From Streptomyces speibonae (GTDB taxonomy: Bacteria; Actinomycetota; Actinomycetes; Streptomycetales; Streptomycetaceae), in contig KL568519.1 of NCBI GenBank assembly GCA_000715605.1, forward strand, positions 1 through 21,037: DNA of 21,037 bases, given 5' to 3'. The notes beneath the pieces are model-generated. The model was given only the letters and a program-made list of their open reading frames with translations, had not been told where the DNA came from and searched no databases. Made by a program: the position numbers and the translations under genes. Shown piece after piece: positions 12,391-20,286 of the stretch; within the stretch, counting starts at the first letter, position 1, and each line of letters opens with the position of its first letter.

Positions 12391-13548
12391 TCAGCCAGCA
12401 GTCCGGGACGCAATGAGCCGGTTGGTGAGTTCCACCGTTCCGAGGTACCACCAGAAGATCCAGTCCAGGAACGCTTCGTCGTAGTCGCCGCGCTGGTCTG
12501 CCTTGCGGTGGCGCAGGTCGTAGCGGTTGGCGATCTCGAATAGTGCCCCTTCGTCCTTGCCGAGCTTGTCCTTGAGTAGGGCGCGGCGTTCCTCGAGGAT
12601 GCCCGCGAGGGTGACGATCGCCGACCGCTTGCTCTCCACCGTCGTGTCCCGGCCGCGGAACAGGGCGATCGCGTGACGGACCCGGGCCGTGATGTCCGGT
12701 GCGCTCTCGTTGAGCGCCCGGTGCACCAGCGAGCTGCGGGCGTCGTCGGTGACGGCGACCAGGCGCCCGAGGTCCTCGCCTTCAGCAGCGAGCTCGTACT
12801 CGATGCCGGCTTCGCGCAGCAACTCGTTGACCTTGCCCCGGTACAGGACGCGTGCCGGCCCGTTGTGAAATTCCGAGTGGTGCCATCCGCAGCCACTGTA
12901 GGAGTGGTAGCGCCGCATGCGGGGGCGGCTTACCAGGTCGTGGAACACCTCGATCAGACCGTAGAAGGTGTCTTCGTCCCACGTCTCCGGTGTCAGAGGC
13001 CACAGGTCAGGGATTCCCAGGCGCCTGTCGATCACCTCGGAAGCGTCGGGCAGCTCACTGTTATCGTCGACGCATTCCTGGCCGAACACCTCAACCAAGT
13101 AGCCCTTGTCCTCGAACTCACCGACGAGCCGTGCGAAGTCACGCCGTGTGTCCCGTGAAGTGCTGCCGTCATGCGACAGCCCACGGCCGCGGCGCTGTGG
13201 CCAGTAGGGCCGGGGGGCTGCTGCCTGCCGGAACTCGCCCGCCCGGTTGACCAGTTCGGTGAACCACTGCCGTTTGCCCATCCCGGCCCGGTTGCCCCAG
13301 CCTGGAGTGGTGGACGACCAGGGGTCGTCCGTGGGCGCATCACGGTCTGGTAGCTCCTCGAAGTCCGCGACCGCGGTGGTGCCGGCCAGGGCCTCGGTGA
13401 TGAGCCAGGTAGCTCGGTCTACCCATGAGGAGTCCGAGGTGCGATCCGAAGCGCGAAGGATGCGCTCGCCTTCGGACGCGAGTAGCTCTGCGGGCCAGAG
13501 GAGTTCGTAGTTACTCAGGTCCAGACTCACCGCAACATCATCACCCAT
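12391..13548 (-). CDS. Candidate abortive-infection/HEPN-like protein
   Basis: This encodes 385 aa from ATG 13548; upstream extensions lack a site and overlap the preceding gene. The N-terminal 250 residues are unassigned but coherent, with many Trp, Asp and His residues (for example RYHSYSGCGWHHSEFHNG, about 213-230). The C-terminal 100 residues are all-helical and end in LFEIANRYDLRHRKADQRGDYDEAFLDWIFWWYLGTVELTNRLI. This resembles C-terminal helical domains in uncharacterised bacterial proteins of the AbiJ/HEPN type. R342-x4-H347 fits the RX4-6H motif of HEPN ribonucleases, but the fold is my inference. It follows a 73-aa gene by 38 bp in one operon and is divergent from an AlbA_2 gene, a typical defence-island setting. 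Confidence 0.55.
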   Translation of the reverse strand: MGDDVAVSLDLSNYELLWPAELLASEGERILRASDRTSDSSWVDRATWLITEALAGTTAVADFEELPDRDAPTDDPWSSTTPGWGNRAGMGKRQWFTELVNRAGEFRQAAAPRPYWPQRRGRGLSHDGSTSRDTRRDFARLVGEFEDKGYLVEVFGQECVDDNSELPDASEVIDRRLGIPDLWPLTPETWDEDTFYGLIEVFHDLVSRPRMRRYHSYSGCGWHHSEFHNGPARVLYRGKVNELLREAGIEYELAAEGEDLGRLVAVTDDARSSLVHRALNESAPDITARVRHAIALFRGRDTTVESKRSAIVTLAGILEERRALLKDKLGKDEGALFEIANRYDLRHRKADQRGDYDEAFLDWIFWWYLGTVELTNRLIASRTAG

Positions 13549-13586
13549 CAGAGATGTGTCCCGGTCCTGAGTGACGGATTCCCGTC

Positions 13587-13808
13587 TCAGCCTCGGATGA
13601 GGTCCTGAAACTGCGGACACCCGACGGCATGCCACTCCCTGACGAGGACTTCCCCCTCCACAACCACGACCTCGGCGTGCCATGGCAGGCAGTCGTGGCA
13701 CGCATGGATCTCGTACGAGTTGCCACCGTCGTCGAACGCTGCGAGGTCGACGGAGCCCACGGGCGCCCGGTAGGTGACGTCCTGCTGGGGATCGGAGCCT
13801 TCTGCCAT
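13587..13808 (-). CDS. Small Cys/His-containing protein
   Basis: This encodes 73 aa from ATG 13808 (GTG 13823 is an alternative; neither has a strong ribosome binding site). The sequence is coherent, with good codon bias: VTYRAPVGSVDLAAF, then CHDCLPWHAEVVVVEGEVLVREWHAVGCPQF. The CxxC with two further His and one Cys at regular spacing suggests a small zinc-ribbon-like beta fold. The stop is 38 bp before the HEPN-like gene, so it is probably co-transcribed and may be its partner or regulator. The family is not one I can name. A shadow of another frame is unlikely because the overlapping frames show poor codon use. Confidence 0.55.
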   Translation of the reverse strand: MAEGSDPQQDVTYRAPVGSVDLAAFDDGGNSYEIHACHDCLPWHAEVVVVEGEVLVREWHAVGCPQFQDLIRG

Positions 13809-13840
13809 GTCGGCCAGTATCACCCGATCTACTGCTCAGA

Positions 13841-13856
13841 CGGTCCTGCGGGACCG
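13841..13856. promoter_or_regulatory. Palindrome in a divergent promoter region
   Basis: CGGTCC (13841-13846) and GGACCG (13851-13856) with a TGCG centre lie between the leftward Cys/His gene (start 13808) and the rightward AlbA_2 gene (start 13914). It is the only clear dyad in this 105-bp divergent gap and is a candidate shared operator. Confidence 0.3.
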
Positions 13857-13913
13857 GGATCGCGTGCTGGGCTTCGTGGAGAAACGGTGTGCGCCGGGAG
13901 TGGTAGGGGCGTC

Positions 13914-15221
13914 ATGCTGAGCGCCATGCCGAACCTTGCACATCCTCTCTTCAGTGCCCCCGCGCATGCGGTCGGCAGCGAAATGGTCCGCGACTTTTTG
14001 GGTCTGGAGTTGGAGGAGAGCTTCACCGTCGACTACAAGCGCAACATCGCTGCCGCGGACGACACCGTCGCGGCGATGGCCAATACCTATGGTGGTGTCA
14101 TCCTCATCGGCGTCGACGCGCGCCCCAAGGACGAGAACCTGCCCGGCAAATTGGTCGGGGTCAAAGTGATCGACAAGGACCGCCTGGTCAGCAAGATGGC
14201 AAACACCTTTGATCCGCCCGGCTGGGCACCCGAGGTAATCCCCGTCACGGTCGACGACAAGCTGCTCCTGGTCGTCCGAATCGACCCGGATACCGTCCCG
14301 CGACCGCTGTTCCACCAGGGTGTGGTCAGGATCCGTATGGACGGCCGTAACCTGCCCGCTGACCGCCGCCTCGTCCAGATGCTGTTCCAGCAGGCCGATC
14401 CCGCGTCGGCTTCCGTCTACGTCGGCGATCCGCGTCTTACCCCCGATCAATACGCGGCGCCGCATGTCCGGACCGCCTACCATTCGAGGGCTCCGGACCT
14501 GGTCATCCGCGCAGCGGTATCCCGTCCGCTGCGACAGAGCGCCGCCCGCCTACGGCTGTTCGGCACCACGGTCGACGCGCTCATGCGTGCGTTGAGTACC
14601 CCGGGGACACGGAAGTTGCAGAAGGAGCTGGCGGAGCTCACCCGACGCGTGAACTCCCATCTGTTCCAGGAGCCCTGGACGATCGACCCCGAGTACGGAA
14701 GCGCCGGCTTCGTCCGGCTCGTGGCTGGCCACAAAGGACCGGATGCCCCGACAGAACCGGGTGCCCCGTCGCAGGCCCACATTCGCTCGGAATGCTCGGT
14801 CGCGCTGGCCCACGGCGGGAGCTCTCTTGAGGTGCTCTTTGACCTGCTCTTCTGGACCGGCGGGCAGAAGATCGCGAGCGACCTGTGGATGGCGGCCTGC
14901 TACGAGGCTGTACGAACTTTGGTCCGCGACGCCCTGCCGGTCCTCACCGAGGAACTGCTCGGTACCGCCTTCATGCCGACGCCGCCCGTCGAACTGCACA
15001 TCGCCACCGGCGAGCAGCGCCTGCAGTCCCTGGACTCCCTGCTCAACACGGACGTCCTCGGCCTCCGCACCGGCACCGGAAACCTCCGACGGGGCAGCGA
15101 ATACCTCCCTGACGAGCTCGTGGCCACCGGCGATCTCCCGGCCGCGGTCAGCGAGGCCCTGCGCAACATCGCCCTGGACTGGCGGTACCTCCACCCCGAC
15201 CTTCCGCGTATGCACGACTGA
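13914..15221 (+). CDS. Schlafen AlbA_2-domain protein
   Basis: This encodes 435 aa from ATG 13914 (AGGGG 6 nt upstream; ATG 13926 is an alternative). Residues about 30-155 match the AlbA_2 (formerly AAA_4) putative nucleic-acid-binding domain. LEESFTVDYKRNI carries the conserved Glu and Lys/Arg, ANTYGGVILIGVDA is the core strand, and HQGVVRIRMDGRNLPAD matches the end of the domain. The remaining 280 residues are unassigned, with helical stretches and an acidic end. AlbA_2/Schlafen-type proteins occur as regulators and in phage-defence systems, often fused to other effectors. It is divergent from the HEPN-like operon and convergent with the CoiA-like gene, giving a three-gene cluster of nucleic-acid-related proteins. 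Confidence 0.75.
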   Translation: MLSAMPNLAHPLFSAPAHAVGSEMVRDFLGLELEESFTVDYKRNIAAADDTVAAMANTYGGVILIGVDARPKDENLPGKLVGVKVIDKDRLVSKMANTFDPPGWAPEVIPVTVDDKLLLVVRIDPDTVPRPLFHQGVVRIRMDGRNLPADRRLVQMLFQQADPASASVYVGDPRLTPDQYAAPHVRTAYHSRAPDLVIRAAVSRPLRQSAARLRLFGTTVDALMRALSTPGTRKLQKELAELTRRVNSHLFQEPWTIDPEYGSAGFVRLVAGHKGPDAPTEPGAPSQAHIRSECSVALAHGGSSLEVLFDLLFWTGGQKIASDLWMAACYEAVRTLVRDALPVLTEELLGTAFMPTPPVELHIATGEQRLQSLDSLLNTDVLGLRTGTGNLRRGSEYLPDELVATGDLPAAVSEALRNIALDWRYLHPDLPRMHD

Positions 15222-15320
15222 ACGCGCCGCCCTGCGTTCCGCCAACACGACCGAGCTGGCATGGGCCCCGGCAAGGCACACAGCAACAGGGGCCAGGACC
15301 TGCGCGGCCGCGCTTTGCGT

Positions 15321-16703
15321 TCAGTACATGGAGAGCTGCTCGTGCTCGGGAAGGTCGTAGTGGGTGATGCGGCCGGCCAGCGTCTCGTCGAACTCCTTCA
15401 TCTCCTGGGCGTTGCGCACGAGGACGCGCTGGGACGACAGCTGCGGTGAGAGGGAGACCAGCTCGGGACACGGGCGCACAATTCCGTACAGCGAGTGATA
15501 TCGATCGCGCGAGTACACGGGCACTCCGTAGGCGAAGTGAGCGGCCATGGTGGGCCTCTCGGGAATCTCCACCCGCAACTGCTCCTCACGCCAGGCCCGC
15601 TCCGCCACCGCGGCGAACAGTTCGTCCCTCTGCTTCTGGGAGAGCCGGATCCACCACGCTCTGGCTGTCTCCAGGGCCTTGCGCTCCTTCTCCTCCTGCT
15701 CCGCCTGTTCGCGAGCACGGCGGGCCTCCTCCTCAGCTCGCTGCTGGCGCAGCTTCTCCATGAGGACTCGCTGTTCTTCTTCCCGCACCTTGCGGCGGCG
15801 GGCGGCCTCCTCCGCACGGCGAAGCCGGTCCGCCTCCTCCAACTCCTTGCGGCGGCGTTCGGCCTCGGCTTCCTTCTGCTTCTTACGCGCTTCGGCCGCT
15901 TCTTTCGCCTTCTCCTGCCGCTGGCGCATCTGCTCGTGTTCCGTCTGAGCACGGGACGATTGCCGGGAGGTCCACCACCGGTCCCGCCGGAGAATCCAGT
16001 GCTGCTTGTCGACGACCCGGGGCACCCTCCGGTAGCGCGGCAGGCTCCGGCAAGGAGTGAGCTGCCCGAGCAGAACCCACCGCACGAACTGCTGCAGTTC
16101 TTCCTCGCGGACAGTCCAGCCGCCGGCTGCGAAGTCAAACCCGGCGACTCCGTCGTCGACCACCCAAGGTTCCTCCGCTTCCGGGGCTCGCACTCGTACG
16201 GCGGGAACGGCGTCGATCCACTGCGGTGTCTTCTTGTGCGGAGACACCCAGCACACGGTGATTCCTTCGGCGCGGTAGCGCGCCGTTCGGGCGCGGATGT
16301 CCTCCACAGTGATGGGTGAAAGCTGTGCCTCCCACGCCATGCGCTGGGTGCCGTCCGGTGAGGAAGCCATGACGTCGGCGCGCCATGAGCCGTCTTCGGC
16401 CGGCACCTCGAGTTCGGCGTACCAGCCGGCCGCGCGGATCGCACCCGCCAGCTCCAGCTTGAGCATGTGGTGCTCCCACGACTCATTCGACAGCTCGCAT
16501 GAAGGAGGCCGTCCTGGGTCGTGGCAGAAGAAGCGCACTCCGCTCGGGGAGTGCTTCGCGTGGACGCCCCATCCGCACTCGGGACAGGAGAGCTCTACGC
16601 GAGGGCGGACCTTGTGGACCTGAGTCCAGTCCATCCCGCATCCGAGATCCAGACGGGTGGCGTCAAGGCGTCCGGCTTCGGGATGCAGCGCGGTGAAAGG
16701 CAT
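15321..16703 (-). CDS. CoiA-like nuclease with long charged coiled coil
   Basis: This encodes 460 aa from ATG 16703, chosen because AAGGAG (16713-16718, complement) is 9 nt upstream; GTG 16751 would bury that site. Residues 40-63 hold a Cys/His zinc-ribbon-like segment (CPEC...H...C-H). Residues 76-155 resemble the PD-(D/E)xK-type nuclease of the competence protein CoiA family: WEHHMLKLELA, a Gly-containing turn, ELEV, RADVMA with D110, WEAQLS with E125 and Q127, and later TVCWVSP. Residues about 255-350 are a charged coiled coil rich in Glu/Arg/Lys/Ala. A 110-residue C-terminal domain follows. Nothing else in the window suggests competence, so a defence or recombination nuclease role is more likely. 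Confidence 0.7.
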   Translation of the reverse strand: MPFTALHPEAGRLDATRLDLGCGMDWTQVHKVRPRVELSCPECGWGVHAKHSPSGVRFFCHDPGRPPSCELSNESWEHHMLKLELAGAIRAAGWYAELEVPAEDGSWRADVMASSPDGTQRMAWEAQLSPITVEDIRARTARYRAEGITVCWVSPHKKTPQWIDAVPAVRVRAPEAEEPWVVDDGVAGFDFAAGGWTVREEELQQFVRWVLLGQLTPCRSLPRYRRVPRVVDKQHWILRRDRWWTSRQSSRAQTEHEQMRQRQEKAKEAAEARKKQKEAEAERRRKELEEADRLRRAEEAARRRKVREEEQRVLMEKLRQQRAEEEARRAREQAEQEEKERKALETARAWWIRLSQKQRDELFAAVAERAWREEQLRVEIPERPTMAAHFAYGVPVYSRDRYHSLYGIVRPCPELVSLSPQLSSQRVLVRNAQEMKEFDETLAGRITHYDLPEHEQLSMY

Positions 16704-17613
16704 GAATCGCATCTCCTTGCGATCCGGCGCGTATCGCGGCGTATCTGACACGACACCAGATAGCAGGAGCCACTGACAGTGCCCTTTCCGTCCGCTCCTG
16801 GCGGGAGGTTGCGAAGCTCAGGATCAAAGAGATGCGGACTCGGAGAGGCATCCCACAAAGAAGTCGGACCCTTCGCGACCTTGCAGCAGAGGCGGAGAGG
16901 TCTTCTAACGAGAAGTCGGATGCTCTGATCTTGCTGAAACCCGCCTACTCCGGCGAAGAGATCGATGACGAAGTTGCCTCGCACGTTGCTTCGGAGGGCG
17001 TTCCATGTCTCCATTTTCGATTTCGTGGAGGGCGTCCGAGACGAGTATCCGAGCGTTCTCAACGTTTCCCCGGCTCCACTTGGGTAGAGCCACGCTTCAC
17101 CGTTCACATGCGGCCGTTACTCATTTCCAACGGCATCACCGCAGGTGGGAGGCTCGCAGCCGTCGGTGACATGACTACTCCGGGGCGCCTAGCACATCTC
17201 GCGGGACTCCGCTTGGGTGCCTTCCCCGGCCGATCCTGGCCTTTGATGGTCACCAAGGCAGGGGGAACGTCTCGCCGACATATGCGTAGGCTTCTGAGCC
17301 GACGACAGCAGCGGAGTCCGCGGGCTCCGCAGCCGCTCGAACGGTGTTGTCGTCACTGCGTAGTTCGACCGCTTCGACCGGAAGGAGACAAAGCAGTGGC
17401 CCCCTGCTCGAACAAGGGGCCACTCGCGTAGTCCGACAGCTCCACCCCGTACCAGAACGCATTCCAAGATGGGAGAAGAACCATCAGGTCCGAGCCCGAG
17501 CCTACGGGGCGCCGCGTACTGCCGTCGAGTCAAGACGGCGCAGGCACCCCCGCAGGCATAGCCGCACAAGCCCGTCACCACACCTCCTGTACGAACTGGG
17601 AGAGGCGGGTTTC
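16704..17613. other. 910-bp stretch without supported genes, lower GC
   Basis: Part of this stretch (about 16760-17110) has noticeably lower G+C and poor third-position bias compared with its neighbours. Several frames are open but none is convincing. On the minus strand, 16934-16975 reads NFVIDLFAGVGGFQ, like motif I of C5-cytosine methyltransferases, but no later motifs follow. A nearby minus frame (about 16980-17070) reads NVENARILVSDALHEIENGDMER with fair codons. Together these may be a decayed foreign gene. A hairpin with a micro-ORF lies at 17395-17431. The rest holds nothing I can name. Confidence 0.4.
17395..17424 (+). terminator. Strong hairpin overlapping a GTG micro-ORF
   Basis: AGTGGCCCC (17395-17403) and GGGGCCACT (17416-17424) form a perfect 9-bp stem with a 12-nt loop. 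No T-tract follows. The same bases carry GTG 17396 with AAGGAG at 17382-17387 (8-nt gap), which would give an 11-residue peptide MAPCSNKGPLA ending at TAG 17431. Whether this is a terminator, a leader-peptide attenuator or chance cannot be decided by eye. Confidence 0.4.
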
Positions 17614-17766
17614 GTGAACAACGACCAGATCAGCGTGCGCATGGTGGTGCTGTTGCTGGTGGGCGCGTTAACCGTCGGCGTCGCTCTCTATCACCCAGCA
17701 TTCGGGGCGGCACTCGGTGTCGGCGTCGTCGTGGTTGCCCTGCTCAACGAGCTGATGGGCAGATAG
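17614..17766 (+). CDS. Small two-helix membrane protein
   Basis: This encodes 50 aa from GTG 17614, preceded by a GGGAGAGG-type site at 17598-17605. Two hydrophobic helices are evident: VVLLLVGALTVGVALY (about residues 10-26) and FGAALGVGVVVVALLNEL (about 29-47), joined by a short HPA turn. The N-terminus is polar and the end is MGR. Small integral membrane proteins like this are frequent on Streptomyces plasmids and near regulators; the function is unknown. A GC hairpin 37 nt after the stop is a fitting terminator. Confidence 0.6.
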   Translation: MNNDQISVRMVVLLLVGALTVGVALYHPAFGAALGVGVVVVALLNELMGR

Positions 17767-17802
17767 CGGACGACCATCTCACCCCCGGATACGCGAGCGG
17801 GC

Positions 17803-17821
17803 CCGGACCGTGTCGGTCCGG
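17803..17821 (+). terminator. Hairpin after the small membrane protein gene
   Basis: CCGGACC (17803-17809) and GGTCCGG (17815-17821) form a perfect 7-bp stem with a 5-nt loop, 37 nt after the stop at 17766. It lacks a T-tract, but its position between convergent genes suits a terminator. Confidence 0.5.
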
Positions 17822-17995
17822 TGTGACTGAGCGCTTCAGCTGGCCAGTTGAGCGATAGCCCGGCAGGGTATCCAGACCGTTCTGTCGCTCCTGCGGGACG
17901 CCTGCCGCCGCGGCGAGGTCTGCCAGCCGCTGGACTGGGGCTCCCGAGCGTTCGTGGATAGGGGCTTTGCCGCCACGCCTGGCCTGGGCCAACGG

Positions 17996-18841
17996 TCACG
18001 GTGCCGGGTCGGGAGGGCCCAGCTGGGCCAGTGCGGTGGCGCTCGGGCTGCCGGGATCTGCGGTGTAGAGCACCAGCCGCAGGCTGGTGCCGGGCATGAG
18101 CAGGGTTTGACGGTCCAGTTCCAGCTCGCCGAGTTCGGGATGATGCAGGCGTTTGCGCAGCGTCGGCCGGGGGTGCACGTCGTGGCTGCGCCAGCCGGCG
18201 ACGAAGTCCGGGTTGTGCGCGGCGTACTCGTTGACCAGCTCGCCCAGCGCACGGTCCGCCGGGTGGCGGGCGCCGGCCGCGCGCAGGTGGGCGGCGGACT
18301 GCCGGGCGAAGTCGCCTTCCGCGCCGGCGGGTGCTGAGCAGAGGGTGCCGCCCAGCCGGATGGCGAGGCGCACGGTGTTGCGCTCGTGGACGGGCAACTG
18401 CGCGAAGTCGATGATCAACGCGGCCGCCGCAGCGTTCCAGGCCACGATGTCCTCCAGGTCGTTCACCAAATAGGCGGGAATCGGCCCGAGCCGATGCAGC
18501 AGTCGGCGTGCATCGGCAGGCACCGGCGCGCGATCGGCGTCCGTACTGGGCGGGATCTGCCCGGCCAGCCGTGCCAGGTGCTCACGCTCTGTGTCGGTGA
18601 GGCGCAGTGCCGTGCCCAGCGCGGACAGCACCTGCGGCGACGGACGCGGCGCGCGGGCCTGCTCCAGTCGCTCGTAGTAGCTCGTGGACACCCCGGCCAG
18701 GGCGGCCACCTCTTCCCGCCGCAGCCCGGGGGTGCGCCGGGCACGCAGGCCGGGTGGGTGGACAGCCGTGGCCGGCATCTGGGCCGGGCGCAGCGCCTCC
18801 CGTCGACGGCGCAGGAAGTCAGCCAGTTCTGCTCTGCTCAC
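17996..18841 (-). CDS. XRE regulator with MmyB-type ligand-binding domain
   Basis: This encodes 281 aa from GTG 18841. Residues about 5-90 are an XRE helix-turn-helix (LADFLRRRREALRP, then RTPGLRREEVAALAGVSTSYYERLEQARAPRPS). Residues about 105-270 match the MmyB-like ligand-binding domain (RRLLHRLGPIPAYLVNDLEDIVAWNAAAAALIIDF, later HNPDFVAGWRSHDV and RKRLHHPELGELELDR). The longer frame to 18934 crosses the operator and is rejected. No clear Shine-Dalgarno precedes the GTG. Such regulators typically sit divergent to and repress a small oxidoreductase operon, which is the arrangement here. The ligand is unknown; the family is thought to bind small, possibly lipid-like molecules. Confidence 0.85.
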   Translation of the reverse strand: MSRAELADFLRRRREALRPAQMPATAVHPPGLRARRTPGLRREEVAALAGVSTSYYERLEQARAPRPSPQVLSALGTALRLTDTEREHLARLAGQIPPSTDADRAPVPADARRLLHRLGPIPAYLVNDLEDIVAWNAAAAALIIDFAQLPVHERNTVRLAIRLGGTLCSAPAGAEGDFARQSAAHLRAAGARHPADRALGELVNEYAAHNPDFVAGWRSHDVHPRPTLRKRLHHPELGELELDRQTLLMPGTSLRLVLYTADPGSPSATALAQLGPPDPAP

Positions 18842-18880
18842 CCGGCCAGGTTGGCACAGCGGCACTCGGCTTAGCCACGG

Positions 18881-18904
18881 ACCAGTGATCCGGGGCTCAC
18901 TGGT
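18881..18904. promoter_or_regulatory. Operator-like dyad for the MmyB-type regulator
   Basis: ACCAGTGA (18881-18888) and TCACTGGT (18897-18904) are perfect inverted repeats with an 8-nt centre. They lie in the middle of the divergent gap between the regulator (start 18841) and the SnoaL-like gene (start 18977). The 16-bp centre-to-centre spacing suits a dimeric helix-turn-helix protein. It is the natural candidate for the regulator's own binding site. Confidence 0.55.
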
Positions 18905-18976
18905 GCGTTCCACGGCACTGCCTCGTGCACCCACTCTGGTGCGGTCAGACGTCCTGCAGAACGCTGGAGAATCACC

Positions 18977-19423
18977 GTGTCACCACGCACTTCCGAAGAG
19001 ACCTTTCGCCGGCTGCTGGAGCTGCTGCTGGCCAAAGACATGGACGCCGTCGCCGATCTGTGGGCGGAGTACGGCACCGCCGAGTTCCCCTTCGCCGAAG
19101 GGGCTTCACCGAGACGGCTGACCGGACGTGAGGCCGTCCGGGGCTATCTGGCCGGCTACCCGGACCTGATGGACGTGCAGGCGATCCCGACCCTCACCGT
19201 GCGCCACACGGACCAGCCGGACACCATCGTGGTGGAGTTCACCGCGCGCGGCCGCACGGTGGCCACCGATGCGCCGTACCAGTTGGACTACATCACGGTG
19301 CTCACCACCCACCAGGGCCTGATCACCCGTTATCGGGACTACTGGAACCCGCTGGCGGCCGCCTCAGCGGCCGGCACGCTGCCCGAACTGCTCGGCTCGC
19401 TGCGCTCGCAGGCCACCCGATGA
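18977..19423 (+). CDS. SnoaL-like/NTF2-fold protein
   Basis: This encodes 148 aa from GTG 18977 with GGAGA 6 nt upstream (18966-18970). It reads as a SnoaL-like NTF2-fold protein: an N-terminal helix (EETFRRLLELLLAKDMDAVADLWAE), a strand with FPFAEGASPRRLTGREAVRGYLAGY, then the beta sheet (PDTIVVEFTARGRTV, YQLDYITVLTTHQGLITRYRDYWNP). Family members include polyketide cyclases, small hydrolases and many uncharacterised stress-linked proteins. Its stop overlaps the start of an NmrA-like oxidoreductase gene (ATGA), so both are co-translated and probably act on the same small molecule. A divergent MmyB-type regulator likely controls the pair. Confidence 0.8.
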   Translation: MSPRTSEETFRRLLELLLAKDMDAVADLWAEYGTAEFPFAEGASPRRLTGREAVRGYLAGYPDLMDVQAIPTLTVRHTDQPDTIVVEFTARGRTVATDAPYQLDYITVLTTHQGLITRYRDYWNPLAAASAAGTLPELLGSLRSQATR

Positions 19424-20286
19424 CCGGCGTGCTGATTACCGGCGGCACCGGGAAGACGGGAAGCATCCTGGCCGAACTGCTCCGCAAAAGCGGTGTTCCG
19501 GTCCGGGTGGCAAGCCGCATCCCAGCGGCCGACGCCCCGGACGCGGTTCGGTTCGACTGGAGCGATCCGGCCACCCATCCGGCCGCATTGCACGGGATGG
19601 ACCGGGTCTACCTGGTGCCTCCGGTAGACACCACAGATCCGATGCCGCTGGTCGAACCGTTCTTGGCCGAGGCCGAACGCCTCGGCGTGCGCCGGGTGGT
19701 GCTGCTCGGCTCCGCTATCGTGCTGCCCGGTGCCGCCAGCGCGCTGGAACTGGCCGCGCACGTGCGGGCCCGGCCCGGATGGGTGGTGCTGCGCCCCTCC
19801 GGGTTCATGCAGAACTTCTTGGCCCCCCACCCGCTGGGTGAGCGGATCCGGCGACGCGGTGAGATCCGCACCGCTGCCGGAACCGGCCGGGTGGGCTGGA
19901 TCGACGCTCGAGACATCGCGGCGGTGGCCGCCGTGCTACTGACCGAACCCAACGGCCACCCCGACGACCGGCGTGACTACCTACTCACCGGGCCGAAGGC
20001 GCTGAATTACCAGGACGCGGCACAGATCATCACCATCCACACCGGCCGGCCGATCCAGGTCGTGCCCGTCGGGGTCGCCGAGCAGGCGGACGCCTACCGT
20101 GCGTCCGGCATGCCGGACGCCTTCGCGACCGCCCTCGCCACCGTCGACGCCGGCATCCAAACCGGCCGGGACGACCAGATCAGCACCGCGGTGCTGGACC
20201 TGACCGGCCGCCCGCCCCGCACCTTCGCCGAGTTCGTCCAGGACCACGCACCCCAGTGGGCGAACGTCGGGACACCCGAAGACTGA
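19420..20286 (+). CDS. NmrA-like NAD(P)-binding oxidoreductase
   Basis: This encodes 288 aa from ATG 19420, overlapping the upstream stop by 4 bp. The N-terminus is a Rossmann fold: MTGVLITGGTGKTG with the glycine-rich TGGTGxTG motif. An acidic strand FDWSD lies near residue 48. Later come VVLLGSA, a strand and helix with LRPSGFMQNFL, and GWIDARDIAAVAAVLL. This is the atypical short-chain dehydrogenase/NmrA family, which includes quinone reductases and redox sensors. The catalytic Tyr-Lys pair of classical reductases is not evident, as is usual for this subgroup. Together with the SnoaL-like gene it forms a two-gene operon under the divergent regulator. The substrate is unknown. Confidence 0.85.
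   Translation: MTGVLITGGTGKTGSILAELLRKSGVPVRVASRIPAADAPDAVRFDWSDPATHPAALHGMDRVYLVPPVDTTDPMPLVEPFLAEAERLGVRRVVLLGSAIVLPGAASALELAAHVRARPGWVVLRPSGFMQNFLAPHPLGERIRRRGEIRTAAGTGRVGWIDARDIAAVAAVLLTEPNGHPDDRRDYLLTGPKALNYQDAAQIITIHTGRPIQVVPVGVAEQADAYRASGMPDAFATALATVDAGIQTGRDDQISTAVLDLTGRPPRTFAEFVQDHAPQWANVGTPED

Noticed and set aside
15264..15294. GGCCCC/GGGGCC pair between convergent genes as a terminator
   Set aside because: A 6-bp stem with a 19-nt loop is expected by chance in DNA this GC-rich.
16595..17107. Minus-strand frame containing a methyltransferase-like motif as a real gene
   Set aside because: Only motif I is seen; what follows does not resemble the SAM-binding or catalytic motifs, and the frame overlaps the start of the CoiA-like gene.
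16832..17431. 200-codon plus-strand open frame
   Set aside because: Poor third-position G/C use, no clear ribosome binding site, and Arg/Ser/Pro-rich translation.
17744..17992. 82-codon minus-strand frame between the small membrane protein and the MmyB-type regulator
   Set aside because: It needs a TTG start without a ribosome binding site, and overlaps the end of the membrane protein gene and its hairpin.
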